Positions 13,103-22,203 of a DNA stretch of 64,000 nt are shown here, piece by piece. The first letter of the stretch is position 1, and each line of letters opens with the position of its first letter. The stretch covers positions 1 through 64,000 of the forward strand of contig NZ_LZKP01000157.1 in assembly GCF_001672895.1 (NCBI RefSeq). The letters are read 5' to 3'. A program made the translations under genes and the position numbers. Below the pieces are notes generated by a model. It was not told the origin of the DNA. It worked only from the letters and a program-made list of their open reading frames with translations, and made no database searches. The stretch comes from Mycobacterium sp. E740. GTDB lineage: Bacteria > Actinomycetota > Actinomycetes > Mycobacteriales > Mycobacteriaceae.

Positions 13103-14737
13103 GTGAGCCGATTCACCGAGAAGATGTATCGCAACGCCCGCAACGCCACGACGGGCATGGTGACCGGTGAGCCCCACGAGCCCGTCCGCCACACCTGGGG
13201 CGAGGTGCACGAGCGGGCCCGCCGCATCGCGGGCGGCCTGGAGAAGGCGGGCATCGGCCTCGGTGACGCCGTCGGCGTGCTGGCCGGCCTCCCGGTGGAG
13301 ATCGCGCCGACCGCGCAGGGCCTGTGGATGCGCGGCGCCAGCCTGACCATGCTGCACCAGCCGACGCCGCGTACCGACCTCGCCGTGTGGGCCGAGGACA
13401 CCATGACCGTCATCGGCATGATCGAGGCCAAGGCCGTCATCGTGTCCGAGCCGTTCGAGGTCGCGATCCCGGTGCTGGAAGAAAAGGACATCCTGGTCCT
13501 CACCGTGGCGGACCTGCTGGCTTCGGAACCGACCGACCCCATCGAGGTCGGCGAGGACGACCTGGCGCTGATGCAGTTGACGTCCGGTTCCACCGGTTCT
13601 CCCAAGGCCGTTCAGATCACGCACCGCAACATCTACTCCAACGCCGAGGCGATGTTCATCGGCGCGCAGTACGACGTCGACAAGGACGTCATGGTCAGCT
13701 GGCTGCCCTGCTTCCACGACATGGGCATGGTCGGCTTTCTCACCATCCCGATGTACTTCGGCGCGGAGCTGGTCAAGGTCACGCCGATGGACTTCCTACG
13801 CGACACCCTGCTGTGGGCCAAGCTCATCGACAAGTACAAGGGCACGATGACCGCGGCGCCGAACTTCGCCTACGCGCTGTTCGCCAAGCGGTTGCGCCGC
13901 CAGGCCAAGCCGGGCGAGTTCGACCTGTCGACGCTGCGCTTCGCGCTCTCAGGGGCAGAGCCCGTCGAGCCCGCCGACGTCGAGGACCTGCTCGACGCCG
14001 GAAAGCCGTTCGGGCTCAAGCCCGATGCGATCCTGCCGGCCTACGGCATGGCCGAGACGACGCTGGCGGTGTCGTTCTCGCCGTGCGGCGCGGGTCTGGT
14101 GGTTGACGAGGTCGACGCCGACCTGCTGGCCGCGCTGCGCCGCGCCGTGCCCGCCACCAAGGGCAACACCCGGCGGCTGGCCTCGCTCGGACCGCTGCTG
14201 CGCGACCTCGAGGCCCGCGTCATCGACGAGCACGGCAACGTGATGCCGCCGCGCGGCGTCGGGGTGATCGAGCTGCGCGGTGAGTCGCTGACCCCCGGGT
14301 ACATCACCATGGGCGGCTTCATCCCCGCGCAGGATGAGCACGGCTGGTACGACACTGGCGACCTCGGCTACATCACCGAGGACGGCAACATCATCGTGTG
14401 CGGCCGAGTCAAGGACGTCATCATCATGGCCGGCCGCAACATCTATCCGACCGACATCGAGCGCGCTGCTTGCCGCGTCGAGGGCGTTCGGCCGGGCTGC
14501 GCGGTCGCCGTGCGACTCGATGCCGGCCACTCGCGTGAGACGTTCGCCGTCGCGGTCGAGTCCAACGCGTGGCAGGATCCCGCCGCGGTGCGTCGCATCG
14601 AGCATCAGGTGGCCCATGAGGTGGTCGCCGAGGTCGACGTCCGCCCCCGCAACGTCGTGGTGCTCGGCCCGGGAACCATCCCGAAGACGCCGTCGGGCAA
14701 GCTGCGCCGCAGTACCTCGGTCTCCCTGGTCACCTAG
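13103..14737 (+). CDS. pks16: Fatty-acyl-AMP ligase-like adenylate-forming enzyme (Pks16)
   Basis: An acyl-adenylating enzyme of the FadD/FAAL type. Despite the historic name pks16 (Rv1013, also 544 aa) it has no ketosynthase. The ATP-binding P-loop [12 protein letters not shown] is at 159-170, YGMAETT near 313, and YDTGDLGYI near 416. The C-terminal lid has the catalytic lysine in [11 protein letters not shown]. Like FAALs it activates an acyl chain as AMP-ester, but whether CoA or a carrier protein is the acceptor cannot be told from sequence. It is single, with its own long leader, convergent with the hydrolase gene downstream. Confidence 0.88.
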   Translation: MSRFTEKMYRNARNATTGMVTGEPHEPVRHTWGEVHERARRIAGGLEKAGIGLGDAVGVLAGLPVEIAPTAQGLWMRGASLTMLHQPTPRTDLAVWAEDTMTVIGMIEAKAVIVSEPFEVAIPVLEEKDILVLTVADLLASEPTDPIEVGEDDLALMQLTSGSTGSPKAVQITHRNIYSNAEAMFIGAQYDVDKDVMVSWLPCFHDMGMVGFLTIPMYFGAELVKVTPMDFLRDTLLWAKLIDKYKGTMTAAPNFAYALFAKRLRRQAKPGEFDLSTLRFALSGAEPVEPADVEDLLDAGKPFGLKPDAILPAYGMAETTLAVSFSPCGAGLVVDEVDADLLAALRRAVPATKGNTRRLASLGPLLRDLEARVIDEHGNVMPPRGVGVIELRGESLTPGYITMGGFIPAQDEHGWYDTGDLGYITEDGNIIVCGRVKDVIIMAGRNIYPTDIERAACRVEGVRPGCAVAVRLDAGHSRETFAVAVESNAWQDPAAVRRIEHQVAHEVVAEVDVRPRNVVVLGPGTIPKTPSGKLRRSTSVSLVT

Positions 14738-14751
14738 CCCTTTCCTTTCTG

Positions 14752-14787
14752 CCGCGAGCGTGCGTGTTTGCGCACGACACGCCGCGG
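14752..14787. repeat. Hairpin-forming intergenic repeat, copy A
   Basis: A 36-bp element in the convergent gap between pks16 and the hydrolase gene. The inner stem is CGTGCG (14759-14764) and CGCACG (14771-14776); the outer arms are CCGCG (14752-14756) and CGCGG (14783-14787). Its core at 14763-14784 matches 22027-22049 except for one base change and one indel, so it belongs to a dispersed repeat. Here it may also act as a bidirectional terminator. Confidence 0.6.
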
Positions 14788-14837
14788 GATTTCAGCACTT
14801 TGGGCACGTTCGCCTAGGACGACGCAGAAAGCGTCGA

Positions 14838-16076
14838 TCAGCGGCGCGGGGCGCGGTCGACCAGGCCCGACTGGACGAGTGCTGCCTCGACGAACCGTTG
14901 CACGGGACGCGCTTGGAAGAACCCGGTGTGACCGCCGCGGTACCAGACCACCTCGGGCCGCCCCCAGTGCTCCCACAACCGCGAAACCTGTTCGCGCGGG
15001 TGGACCACGCGGTCGGCGAGGCCGGCATAGATGAACCGGCCCTGTTGCGGCACAAGGGGAGTCAGGCTCAGCGGCGAGGTCATCCGGCCGATCGGTTCGG
15101 CCAGGGTGATCGCCTCATGGCGTGGATCGCCCGGGTGCAGGCCGGCGTGCCGGCCCAGGAGCTCGACGAGGTTGGCAACGGGCACGCCGAGGATCGCGCA
15201 CTTGAGGCCCTCTTCCAGGCTGGCCACCAGCGATGTGACGTAACCGCCCAGCGAGATGCTGTTCAGGCCGATCGGCGAGTCGGGCTCTTCACCGCGAATC
15301 CACGTCAGTATCCGACGGACATCCCATACCGCCTGCGCCGCGGCGTGGACGTCGTCGAGGATGTCCTCGCCGGGAAAGACGACCCCCCTGGGTAGGTCGC
15401 GTGCGCGCGGGCCGTGCATCGGAAGTACCGGCAGGATCACGTTCAGGCCGAGGTCCCGATGCAGCCAGCGGGCCCGGAACAAGGCCAAGTCGACTGCGGC
15501 GCGGCCCATCTCGGCGCCGTGGATGCACACCAGCCACGGTCGCGGTTCGGGGTGGCGCAGCATCAACGCGTACTCGCGCCGATTGGCGGCGTAGCTCATG
15601 TAACGCTCAGCGCCGGGCTCTCCGGGATGGGGAGCATAACCGCTGTCGAACGCCACTCGCTGGTGGGAATGCCTGCGCCCCTTGACCTCTCTGACAGCGA
15701 TGTCCTTCAGCGGGGGCGGAGGCGCGAAAAATCCCCTGGGGTCGTCCAGCCAGCCCTGCTGTCCATAGAAGTCGACAGCCTCCTCCGTCTCGCGGGTGAT
15801 GCGGGAGAACGCATCCACTGCGCTGAGTGGCCGGCTCGCGCGAAGTCCGAGCAACACGATCTCGTCCCGAAACGCATGGGTGGCCAACGAAAACGTCGGG
15901 CGCGCGATCGGGACCCCGGTATCCGGCCGGCCGAAGTAGTCGCGCCAGGATTCGGCGTAGTAGCGGCCGGTGCGTTCGAGCGGACCGAACACATTTCCCA
16001 GCGCGCCGACACCCGGAGGGGCCGAGGCGGGACTTGTCTCCGATTTGTTCGCGTCGTCGTGCCCGGCTGCTGTCAT
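14838..16076 (-). CDS. Alpha/beta hydrolase family protein
   Basis: A 412 aa protein with an alpha/beta hydrolase core in its C-terminal two thirds. PWLVCIHGAEMGRAAVD carries the oxyanion-hole HG. The nucleophile elbow is NSISLGGY, where Ser of S-I-S-L-G is the likely nucleophile. GLADRVVHPREQ provides the acid, and GGHTGFF the His. The first 120 residues are a family-specific N-terminal region. No signal peptide is visible. ATG 16076 is used; a GTG three codons upstream (16085) is possible. It resembles the ABHD18-like family; the substrate is unknown. It is convergent with pks16. Confidence 0.8.
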   Translation of the reverse strand: MTAAGHDDANKSETSPASAPPGVGALGNVFGPLERTGRYYAESWRDYFGRPDTGVPIARPTFSLATHAFRDEIVLLGLRASRPLSAVDAFSRITRETEEAVDFYGQQGWLDDPRGFFAPPPPLKDIAVREVKGRRHSHQRVAFDSGYAPHPGEPGAERYMSYAANRREYALMLRHPEPRPWLVCIHGAEMGRAAVDLALFRARWLHRDLGLNVILPVLPMHGPRARDLPRGVVFPGEDILDDVHAAAQAVWDVRRILTWIRGEEPDSPIGLNSISLGGYVTSLVASLEEGLKCAILGVPVANLVELLGRHAGLHPGDPRHEAITLAEPIGRMTSPLSLTPLVPQQGRFIYAGLADRVVHPREQVSRLWEHWGRPEVVWYRGGHTGFFQARPVQRFVEAALVQSGLVDRAPRR

Positions 16077-16137
16077 ATCGCCCACGCTAAATCAGAACCC
16101 TCCAGTGGGGTAGGGACTTTGGACACAAGCGCAGAGG

Positions 16138-16716
16138 CTAGCCCCAGGCGTGGACGACGTTCTGCGCGGGCTCCAGCCCTTGTGCCAGAAGGAGTTCGGT
16201 CGCATCGGCCGCCTGCTCGCATATCGTCGGTACTTCCTTCCACTCGGTCGGAGTAAACGTCGAGAGCACGAACTTCGCACCGTCCATCCGGCCGGGCGGC
16301 CGCCCGATACCGATGCGGACGCGCGCAAAGTCGTTGCTGCCCAAGGCTGAACCGACCGAGCGCAGCCCGTTGTGCCCGGCCACACCGCCGCCGGACTTCA
16401 GCCGGATCCGGCCGAACTCGATGTCCAGTTCGTCATGGATGACGACGATGTCGGCGGGGGAGACCGAATAGAACTTGGCCAACGGCCCGATCTGCCGGCC
16501 CGATTCGTTCATGTACGTGCGCGGTTTGGCCAGCACCACCGACCGACCGGCGATGCGGCCGGTGGCCACCTCGGAGCCGGACTTCTTGTGCACCCTGAAT
16601 CCCGAGCCCATGCGATCGGCGAGGATGTCGGCGACGAGGAACCCGAGATTGTGCCGCGTCGTCTCGTACTTCGGCCCCGGGTTGCCCAGGCCGACCACGA
16701 TGTGTGGTTCGGCCAT
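16138..16716 (-). CDS. pth: Peptidyl-tRNA hydrolase
   Basis: It releases tRNA from peptidyl-tRNA that drops off the ribosome. The 192 aa protein has all active-site residues of bacterial Pth: Asn12 in [11 protein letters not shown], catalytic His22 in TRHNLGF, Asn70 in TYMNESG, Asp95 in VVIHDELD and Asn116 in AGHNGLRS. It starts 6 bp after the rplY stop, so the two are co-transcribed, the usual actinobacterial rplY-pth pair. Confidence 0.97.
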   Translation of the reverse strand: MAEPHIVVGLGNPGPKYETTRHNLGFLVADILADRMGSGFRVHKKSGSEVATGRIAGRSVVLAKPRTYMNESGRQIGPLAKFYSVSPADIVVIHDELDIEFGRIRLKSGGGVAGHNGLRSVGSALGSNDFARVRIGIGRPPGRMDGAKFVLSTFTPTEWKEVPTICEQAADATELLLAQGLEPAQNVVHAWG

Positions 16717-16722
16717 GGCCGG

Positions 16723-17421
16723 TTACTCGGATTCTTCGGCAGGCGCCGCTTCGGCCGATTCGCCCTCGCCCTCCGCCTCGGCCTGCGCGGCTTCGGCCTC
16801 GGCGACCTCGGCGCCCTGCTCCTCGAGCGAGGCACCGCCGCCCTCCGCTTCGAGCTCCTCGGCGGTTGGCGCGGCGACGACGTTGACCACCAGCATCTCC
16901 GGGTCCGACACGAGCGTGACACCCGACGGCAGCTCGATCGAACCCGCGGTGAACTGCGTGCCGGCGTCGACACCCTCCACCGAGACCGTCAGCTGCTGCG
17001 GGATCGACAGCGCGTCGGCCTCAATCTCGATCGTGTTCGCGTCCTGGGTCACCAGCGTGCCCGGCACTGCCTCACCCTCGACGACGACGGTGACCTCGAC
17101 GGTCACCTTCTCGCCGCGGCGCACGACCAGCAGGTCGGCGTGGGTGATCGTGCGGCGGATCGGGTGGATGTCGAGCGCCTTGGTCAGCGCGAGCTGCTCT
17201 TTGCCGTTGATGTCGAGCGTCAGCACCGCGTTGGTGCCCGCGTGGCGAAGCACGGCGGAGAAGTCGTGAGCGTCCAACTCCAGGTGCTGCGGGTCGGTGC
17301 CGTGGCCGTACAGCACGGCGGGCACCTTGCCGTTGCGGCGCGCGCGGCGTGATGCGCCCTTACCGGTCTCGGTGCGGACCGAAGCGGTCAGATTGTTGGC
17401 TTTCGTGGCGGTCTTTGCCAT
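16723..17421 (-). CDS. rplY: 50S ribosomal protein L25/general stress protein Ctc
   Basis: A 5S rRNA-binding ribosomal protein of the long CTC type. The 232 aa protein has the L25 beta-barrel ([27 protein letters not shown]) in the first 95 residues and the TL5/CTC C-terminal domain up to about 190. A strongly acidic Ala/Glu-rich tail of about 40 residues follows. The start is ATG 17421 ([10 protein letters not shown]); the ten upstream in-frame codons are not conserved. It lies immediately upstream of pth. Confidence 0.95.
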   Translation of the reverse strand: MAKTATKANNLTASVRTETGKGASRRARRNGKVPAVLYGHGTDPQHLELDAHDFSAVLRHAGTNAVLTLDINGKEQLALTKALDIHPIRRTITHADLLVVRRGEKVTVEVTVVVEGEAVPGTLVTQDANTIEIEADALSIPQQLTVSVEGVDAGTQFTAGSIELPSGVTLVSDPEMLVVNVVAAPTAEELEAEGGGASLEEQGAEVAEAEAAQAEAEGEGESAEAAPAEESE

Positions 17422-17492
17422 GAGGTGGGTGCTCCTGTCGTGTCTCGGCACGGCCAGGGCTCAACCACTGAAAAGAGGTTCGCGTCGATAAC

Positions 17493-17506
17493 GGTGGCAG
17501 GCCACC
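17493..17506 (-). terminator. Hairpin after the SDR gene
   Basis: A perfect 5-bp stem (GGTGG 17493-17497 and CCACC 17502-17506) with a 4-nt loop, 10 bp past the SDR stop and upstream of rplY on the minus strand. There is no U-run, as is common for mycobacterial terminators. It could also be part of the rplY leader. Confidence 0.35.
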
Positions 17507-17516
17507 CTCGCCGTGA

Positions 17517-18428
17517 TCACCGGCAAGGGTAGCCGGAACTGCTGCTCAGGCCCAAATCAGAGGGGAACTTGGTGTCGGTGAGCTGCTCAGAGAGCTCCCA
17601 CAGCGACGTGGCGGTGCGCCCGTCGCGGGCCAGTGGACTCCGGAACGGGGTCGCACCGGTGGGTCCGCGGCTGGCGAACCGCGGACCGACGAAGGTGTCG
17701 CCCGGCAGGTCCTCGGCCACCGCGTAGAGCGTCTGGCGGGCGCCGAACTCGGCGCTGGTGGCGAACAGCCGGTTGCCGGCATGCCAGAACCGCGTGCCGA
17801 ACCGGTTGCCGGTCTGGCCCTGCAGGTTGGTCGCGGAATAGCCGGGGTGCGCGGCGATCGCCTTGACCGCCGAGTTCGCCGCGCTCAGGCGGCGCTGCAG
17901 CTCCTTGGTGAACAGCAGGTTCGCCAGCTTCGCCTGGCCGTAGGCCGGCCACGCCAGGTACGGCCGGGCCTTCCAGTTCAGGTCGTTGAGGCTGATCCAG
18001 CCGATCAGGTGCATCATCGACGACACTGTCACCACGCGGTCGGTGATCTTGGGCAGCAGCAGGTTGGTCAGCGCGAAGTGGCCGAGATGGTTGGTCCCGA
18101 TCTGGCTTTCGAACCCGTCGACCGTCAACGCGTACGGCACCGCCATGATCCCGGCGTTGTTGACCAGCACATCTACCGAGTCGATGCCGTCGGCGAACGC
18201 CCGAATCGACTCGAGATCCTGCAGATCGAGCTTGCGGACCTCGGCTTGCCCGGTGATCGTCGCGGCGGCCTCGTCGCCCTTGGCGGTGTTGCGCACGGCG
18301 AGAATGACCTTGGCGCCGGCGCCGGCCAGTTCGCGCGCCGTGACCAGGCCCAGGCCGCTGTTCGCGCCGGTGACGATGACGGTGCGCCCGGTGAAGGACG
18401 GAAGATCAGCAGCGGTCCACTCACTCAT
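17517..18428 (-). CDS. Short-chain dehydrogenase/reductase
   Basis: A 303 aa Rossmann-fold SDR of the retinol-dehydrogenase-like group. The cofactor motif TGANSGLG is at 20-27 and NNAG at 90-93. The catalytic Ser is in VSSMMH (136-137) and the Tyr-Lys pair is Tyr163/Lys167 in YGQAKLAN. The Arg after the second strand (VILAVRNTAKG) suggests NADP preference; the substrate is unknown. It starts 24 bp after the lpqT stop on the same strand and may belong to the glmU-prs-lpqT run. Confidence 0.9.
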   Translation of the reverse strand: MSEWTAADLPSFTGRTVIVTGANSGLGLVTARELAGAGAKVILAVRNTAKGDEAAATITGQAEVRKLDLQDLESIRAFADGIDSVDVLVNNAGIMAVPYALTVDGFESQIGTNHLGHFALTNLLLPKITDRVVTVSSMMHLIGWISLNDLNWKARPYLAWPAYGQAKLANLLFTKELQRRLSAANSAVKAIAAHPGYSATNLQGQTGNRFGTRFWHAGNRLFATSAEFGARQTLYAVAEDLPGDTFVGPRFASRGPTGATPFRSPLARDGRTATSLWELSEQLTDTKFPSDLGLSSSSGYPCR

Positions 18429-18452
18429 GCGACCACCCTAGTGCGGCACGAG

Positions 18453-19130
18453 TCACTTCGGCGGCGGCGGCTTGGGCACCTCGACGTTGAAACCGCCGAT
18501 GATCTTTTCGATGTCCGGTGCTTCCTCGACCGCTTTGTCCGCATATCCGGTGACCGTGAACTGGACCAGGTAGCGCTGCTTGGCCGGCGGCGCGCCGGTC
18601 GCGATCACGATGCGGTTGTAGCTGTGCATCCGCTTGCCGTTGAGGTCGTAGCTACCTTCGATCATCGCCGACGGGAAACCCTTGAAGTCATCCATCGAGG
18701 CGTTGAGGCGCTTAAAGTTCTGCGACATCTCGGCGTCGACGTAACCGTGCTTGATGGCTTCGGCCGGATCGAAGTCGCCGGTCAGCTTCATCACCACCAG
18801 CATCGCGATCGGGTACGTCTCACCCTTGGCGATCACCCGGGTGCCCGGCGCGAAGTTGGTGTTGAAGTACGGCGCCCAGCCCTGCGGCGTGGGGAACGTG
18901 ATGGTCAGGTCTTTGAGCTTCTCCGGAAACACGGGCTGGCCGGCCACGCCGGCCTTCTCGAAGAACGCCGCGACCGACATCGGCTTGTCACCCTCGGCCG
19001 AAGTGCTAAGCGTCGGCGACGACGACGTCGACCACACCGACTGATAGTTCGGCGGCTCGGTGCCGCAGCCCGAGGCGACCGCGATCGCGACGACACCAAC
19101 CGCGGCAAAGCGAAAGGCCTTGAGCCTCAC
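18453..19130 (-). CDS. lpqT: Lipoprotein LpqT (LpqN/LpqT family)
   Basis: A 225 aa exported lipoprotein. The signal sequence is MRLKAFRFAAVGVVAIAVAS with the lipobox cysteine at residue 22 (VASGC). A Ser/Thr linker and the LpqN/LpqT-type domain (PTPQGWAPYFNTNFAPG) follow, ending in a Pro/Lys tail. The family sits in the mycobacterial envelope and its biochemical role is not settled. GTG 19130 overlaps the stop of the ArsC-like gene (GTGA). The position next to prs and glmU matches Rv1016c. Confidence 0.9.
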   Translation of the reverse strand: MRLKAFRFAAVGVVAIAVASGCGTEPPNYQSVWSTSSSPTLSTSAEGDKPMSVAAFFEKAGVAGQPVFPEKLKDLTITFPTPQGWAPYFNTNFAPGTRVIAKGETYPIAMLVVMKLTGDFDPAEAIKHGYVDAEMSQNFKRLNASMDDFKGFPSAMIEGSYDLNGKRMHSYNRIVIATGAPPAKQRYLVQFTVTGYADKAVEEAPDIEKIIGGFNVEVPKPPPPK

Positions 19131-19471
19131 AGAATCTCGTGCACCGCGTCGATCGGCCGGGCCAGGCGGGTGCCCTTCGAGGTGACGACGAAAGGCCGTT
19201 CGATCAGGATCGGGTTGGCGGCCATCGCGTCGAGCAGCTCGTCGTCGGTCGCGTCCGCCAAATTCAGCTCCGCATAGAGCGATTCACGCTTGCGCACCGC
19301 GGTGCGAACGTCGATGCCGGCGTCGGAGATCATCTTCGCCAGCTCTTCACGGCTCGGCGGCGTCTTCAGGTACTGAACCACCGTCGGTTCGATCCCGTTC
19401 TCGCGCAGCAGATCCAAGGTCTTGCGCGAGGTCGAGCATTTCGGGTTGTGGTAGATGACGCTGTCCGGCAT
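19127..19471 (-). CDS. ArsC/Spx-fold arsenate reductase-like protein
   Basis: A 114 aa thioredoxin-fold protein of the ArsC family. The single cysteine is Cys12 in YHNPKCSTSRKTLDLL, the ArsC nucleophile position, and the oxyanion arginines are plausible in KRESLY, IERPFVV and TRLARP. With only one Cys it would depend on glutaredoxin or mycoredoxin for turnover. The start codon directly abuts the prs stop codon and its end overlaps lpqT, so it is embedded in a housekeeping operon rather than an ars cluster. Arsenate may not be its natural substrate. I do not recall it at this place in M. tuberculosis. Confidence 0.85.
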   Translation of the reverse strand: MPDSVIYHNPKCSTSRKTLDLLRENGIEPTVVQYLKTPPSREELAKMISDAGIDVRTAVRKRESLYAELNLADATDDELLDAMAANPILIERPFVVTSKGTRLARPIDAVHEIL

Positions 19472-20452
19472 CTACGCCGACCCGTCGAACAAGCTGGTGA
19501 CCGACCCGTTGTCGAACACTGCGCGGATCGTGTTGGCCAGCAGCGGCGCGATCGACAACACGGTCAATTGCGGGAAGCGTTTGTCCTCGCCGATGGGCAG
19601 CGTGTTGGTGACGATCACCTCGCACGCCCCGGAATCGGCCAGCCGGTCGCGGGCCGGATCGGAGAGCACGCCGTGCGTCGCGGCGATGATCACGTCACCG
19701 GCGCCGTCGGCCTTGAGCAGCTTGACCGCACCGGCGATCGTGCCGCCGGTGTCGATCATGTCGTCGGTCAGCACACAGGTCTTGCCGCGCACATCGCCGA
19801 CGACGCGGTTGGACACGACCTGGTTGGGCACCAGCGGGTCGCGAGTCTTGTGGATGAAGGCCAGCGGAACGCCGCCCAGCGCGTCCGCCCACTTCTCGGC
19901 GACGCGGACCCTTCCGGAGTCCGGCGAGACGACGACCATGTCGTGGTCGGCGTAGTTCTCCGCGATGTAACCGGTGAGCAGCTTCTGCGCCCGCATGTGG
20001 TCGACCGGGCCGTCGAAGAAGCCCTGGATCTGGTCGGTGTGCAGGTCGACGGTGACGATCCGGTCCGCGCCTGCGGTCTTGAGCAGGTCGGCGACCAACC
20101 GCGCGGAGATCGGTTCACGTCCGCGGTGCTTCTTGTCCTGGCGGGCGTACGGATAGAACGGCAGGATCGCGGTGATGCGCTTGGCGCTGCCACGCTTGAG
20201 CGCGTCGATCATGATGAGCTGTTCCATCAGGTACTGGTTCAGCGGCGCCGGGTGGCTCTGCAGCACGAACGCGTCACAGCCGCGCACCGACTCGTCGAAC
20301 CGGACGAAGATCTCGCCGTTGGCGAAGTCCCGGGCGGTCTGCGCCGTGACCGGCACGTCGAGTTCCTTGGCGACCTGCTCAGCGAGTTCGGGGTGCGCCC
20401 GACCGGAGAACAGCATCAGGTTTTTGCGGTTGTCGGTCCACTCGGTGCCCAC
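19472..20452 (-). CDS. prs: Ribose-phosphate pyrophosphokinase
   Basis: It makes PRPP from ribose-5-phosphate and ATP for nucleotide, His, Trp and decaprenyl-phosphoryl-arabinose synthesis. The 326 aa protein shows FSGRAHPELAEQVA, the ATP flexible-loop region PYARQDKKHRGREPISARL, the metal site VDLHTDQIQGFF and the PRPP loop VLTDDMIDTGGTI. GTG 20452 is used. It is 76 bp after glmU on the same strand, the conserved glmU-prs pair. Confidence 0.97.
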   Translation of the reverse strand: MGTEWTDNRKNLMLFSGRAHPELAEQVAKELDVPVTAQTARDFANGEIFVRFDESVRGCDAFVLQSHPAPLNQYLMEQLIMIDALKRGSAKRITAILPFYPYARQDKKHRGREPISARLVADLLKTAGADRIVTVDLHTDQIQGFFDGPVDHMRAQKLLTGYIAENYADHDMVVVSPDSGRVRVAEKWADALGGVPLAFIHKTRDPLVPNQVVSNRVVGDVRGKTCVLTDDMIDTGGTIAGAVKLLKADGAGDVIIAATHGVLSDPARDRLADSGACEVIVTNTLPIGEDKRFPQLTVLSIAPLLANTIRAVFDNGSVTSLFDGSA

Positions 20453-20528
20453 AGTGCGCCCTCAAGGTCGGGGGATCGATACCGCTCAATGGTACGGGTT
20501 GCCGGATCGCGAACATCCGGCAACTGGC

Positions 20529-22001
20529 TCACGACGTGGCGGCGTCCTCGGAGTCCCGCGCTGAATCTGATGCCGCCTGCGCCGCGGCGGCCGACGCCGA
20601 GCCGGGCCGGTTGCGCGCGACCCAGCCTTCGATGTTGCGCTGCGGACCGGCCGATACAGCCAGCGCTCCCGGCGGCACGTCGTCACGCACGACGGTGCCT
20701 GCGCCGGTGTAGGCGCCGTCGCCGATGGTGACCGGGGCGACGAACATGGTGTCCGATCCGGTCCGGACATGCGAGCCGATCGTGGTGCGGCTCTTGCGCT
20801 CGCCGTCGTAGTTGACGAACACGCTCGAGGCGCCGATGTTGCTGTGTTCACCGATGTCTGCGTCGCCGACGTAGGTGAGGTGTGGCACTTTGGTGCCTCT
20901 TCCTACCGTCGCGTTCTTGGTCTCGACGAAAGCGCCGAGCTTGCCGTCGGCGCCCAGCAGCGTGCCCGGCCGCAGGTAGGTGAACGGCCCGACCGCCGCG
21001 CCCGCACCGATCACGGCCAGCTGGCCGTGGGTGCGCACCACTGATGCGTCGTCGCCGACCTCGACGTCTTCGAGGGTCGTGTCCGGCCCGATCCGGCACC
21101 GGGCGCCGATCTCGGTCGTGCCCAGCAGCTGGGTGCCCGGTTGCACGACGGTGTCGCGGCCGATCGTCACGTCGACGTCGATCCACGTGGTCGCCGGGTC
21201 GATGACCGTCACCCCCGCCCGCTGATGCGCCGCGACGATGCGCCGGTTCAGCTCCGCGCCCAACGCCGCCAGCTGCACGCGGTCGTTGACGCCGGCCACC
21301 AGCATGGGGTCCCCGACATGTTCGGCGCGCACCGCGTGCCCGTCGGAACGGGCGATCGCCAGGACGTCGGTCAGGTACTGCTCATGCTGAGCGTTGTCCG
21401 AGTTCAGCCGCTTCAGCGCGGATCGCAGCGCGGCGATGTCGAACGCGTACACCCCGGTGTTGACCTCGGTGATGGCCTGCTGCGCCGGGTCGGCGTCGGC
21501 CTGCTCGACGATGCCGGTCACCTCGCCGGCCGCGGTGCGCAGGATGCGGCCGTACCCGGTCGGGTCGGCAAGCGTGGTGGTCAGCACCGTGACGGCCGCC
21601 GACTCGGCGTTGTGCGTGGCGATCAGGCCAGCTATGGAGCCGGGGTCCAGCAGCGGGACGTCCCCGGAGGTGACGACGACGGTCCCGGCGAACTCCGGCG
21701 GCAGCGCCGACAGAGCGCATTCGACGGCGTGGCCCGTGCCCAGCTGCTCCTCCTGCACCGCCGTCGCGACGTGGCGGCCGAGCTTCTCGGCGAGCTGCCC
21801 GACCGCTTGCGAAACGCGCTCGCGGTCCTTGCCGACCACGACGACGACGTGCTCAGGCGCGACTTCGGCCACCGCGTGCAGCGCGTGCGAGAGCATGCTC
21901 CGACCGGCCAGCGAGTGCAGCACCTTCGGGGTGTCGGACCGCATCCGCGTGCCGGCCCCGGCCGCGAGGACGACGACCGCTGCGCCAGTAGAAGCCGTCA
22001 T
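20529..22001 (-). CDS. glmU: Bifunctional N-acetylglucosamine-1-phosphate uridyltransferase/glucosamine-1-phosphate acetyltransferase
   Basis: It makes UDP-GlcNAc for peptidoglycan and arabinogalactan linker. The 490 aa protein has an N-terminal pyrophosphorylase domain ([21 protein letters not shown], then TSGDVPLLD with the metal Asp). A C-terminal left-handed beta-helix acetyltransferase domain starts near residue 265, with the active-site region [18 protein letters not shown]. The last 30 residues are a low-complexity Ala/Ser/Asp tail, as in mycobacterial GlmU. ATG 22001. Confidence 0.97.
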   Translation of the reverse strand: MTASTGAAVVVLAAGAGTRMRSDTPKVLHSLAGRSMLSHALHAVAEVAPEHVVVVVGKDRERVSQAVGQLAEKLGRHVATAVQEEQLGTGHAVECALSALPPEFAGTVVVTSGDVPLLDPGSIAGLIATHNAESAAVTVLTTTLADPTGYGRILRTAAGEVTGIVEQADADPAQQAITEVNTGVYAFDIAALRSALKRLNSDNAQHEQYLTDVLAIARSDGHAVRAEHVGDPMLVAGVNDRVQLAALGAELNRRIVAAHQRAGVTVIDPATTWIDVDVTIGRDTVVQPGTQLLGTTEIGARCRIGPDTTLEDVEVGDDASVVRTHGQLAVIGAGAAVGPFTYLRPGTLLGADGKLGAFVETKNATVGRGTKVPHLTYVGDADIGEHSNIGASSVFVNYDGERKSRTTIGSHVRTGSDTMFVAPVTIGDGAYTGAGTVVRDDVPPGALAVSAGPQRNIEGWVARNRPGSASAAAAQAASDSARDSEDAATS

Positions 22002-22026
22002 CTGGCTCTCCTCTCCGCCGAGTGAC

Positions 22027-22049
22027 CGTGTTTGTGCACCGACACGCCG
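22027..22049. repeat. Hairpin-forming intergenic repeat, copy B (core)
   Basis: This 23-bp core (beginning CGTGTTTGTGCACC, ending GACACGCCG) is nearly identical to 14763-14784. It lies between the glmU start and the tRNA-Gln gene. The context differs from copy A (a promoter side here, two converging 3' ends there), so it is a dispersed element rather than a gene-specific signal. Confidence 0.55.
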
Positions 22050-22061
22050 TCAACAGTGTCA

Positions 22062-22084
22062 TTTTGCGGTCGCTCGCGGCAAAA
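22062..22084 (-). terminator. Inverted repeat downstream of tRNA-Gln
   Basis: TTTTGC (22062-22067) and GCAAAA (22079-22084) form a perfect 6-bp repeat with an 11-nt GC-rich loop, starting 4 nt after the tRNA 3' end. The A/U-rich arms make it look like a factor-independent terminator. Confidence 0.45.
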
Positions 22085-22087
22085 GTG

Positions 22088-22159
22088 CTCCGTCGCCAGG
22101 ACTCGAACCTGAACTATCTGAACCAAAATCAGAGGTGCTGCCGATTACACCACGACGGA
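22088..22159 (-). tRNA. tRNA-Gln (anticodon TTG)
   Basis: A 72-nt cloverleaf on the minus strand. The acceptor arm pairs TCCGTCG with CGACGGA and the discriminator base is G. The anticodon stem TCTGA/TCAGA encloses the loop TTTTGGT with anticodon TTG. The T arm contains GGTTCGAGTCC. CCA is not encoded. A tRNA-Gln between glmU and the TetR gene is the conserved mycobacterial arrangement. Confidence 0.96.
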
Positions 22160-22190
22160 TTGACCAACCCGTGATGTTAGTCGAAGCATC

Positions 22191-22196
22191 TAACCT
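22191..22196 (+). promoter_or_regulatory. Candidate -10 box for a leaderless tetR transcript
   Basis: TAACCT lies 7 nt before GTG 22204. This is the usual distance from a -10 box to the start point, so transcription may begin at the start codon. No good -35 was seen. Confidence 0.35.
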
Positions 22197-22203
22197 GATA
22201 GGC

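Noticed and set aside
12882..13106. A 74-codon plus-strand frame in the pks16 leader
   Set aside because: No recognisable family, no ribosome site, weak third-position GC bias, and it overlaps the strong pks16 ribosome site and start.
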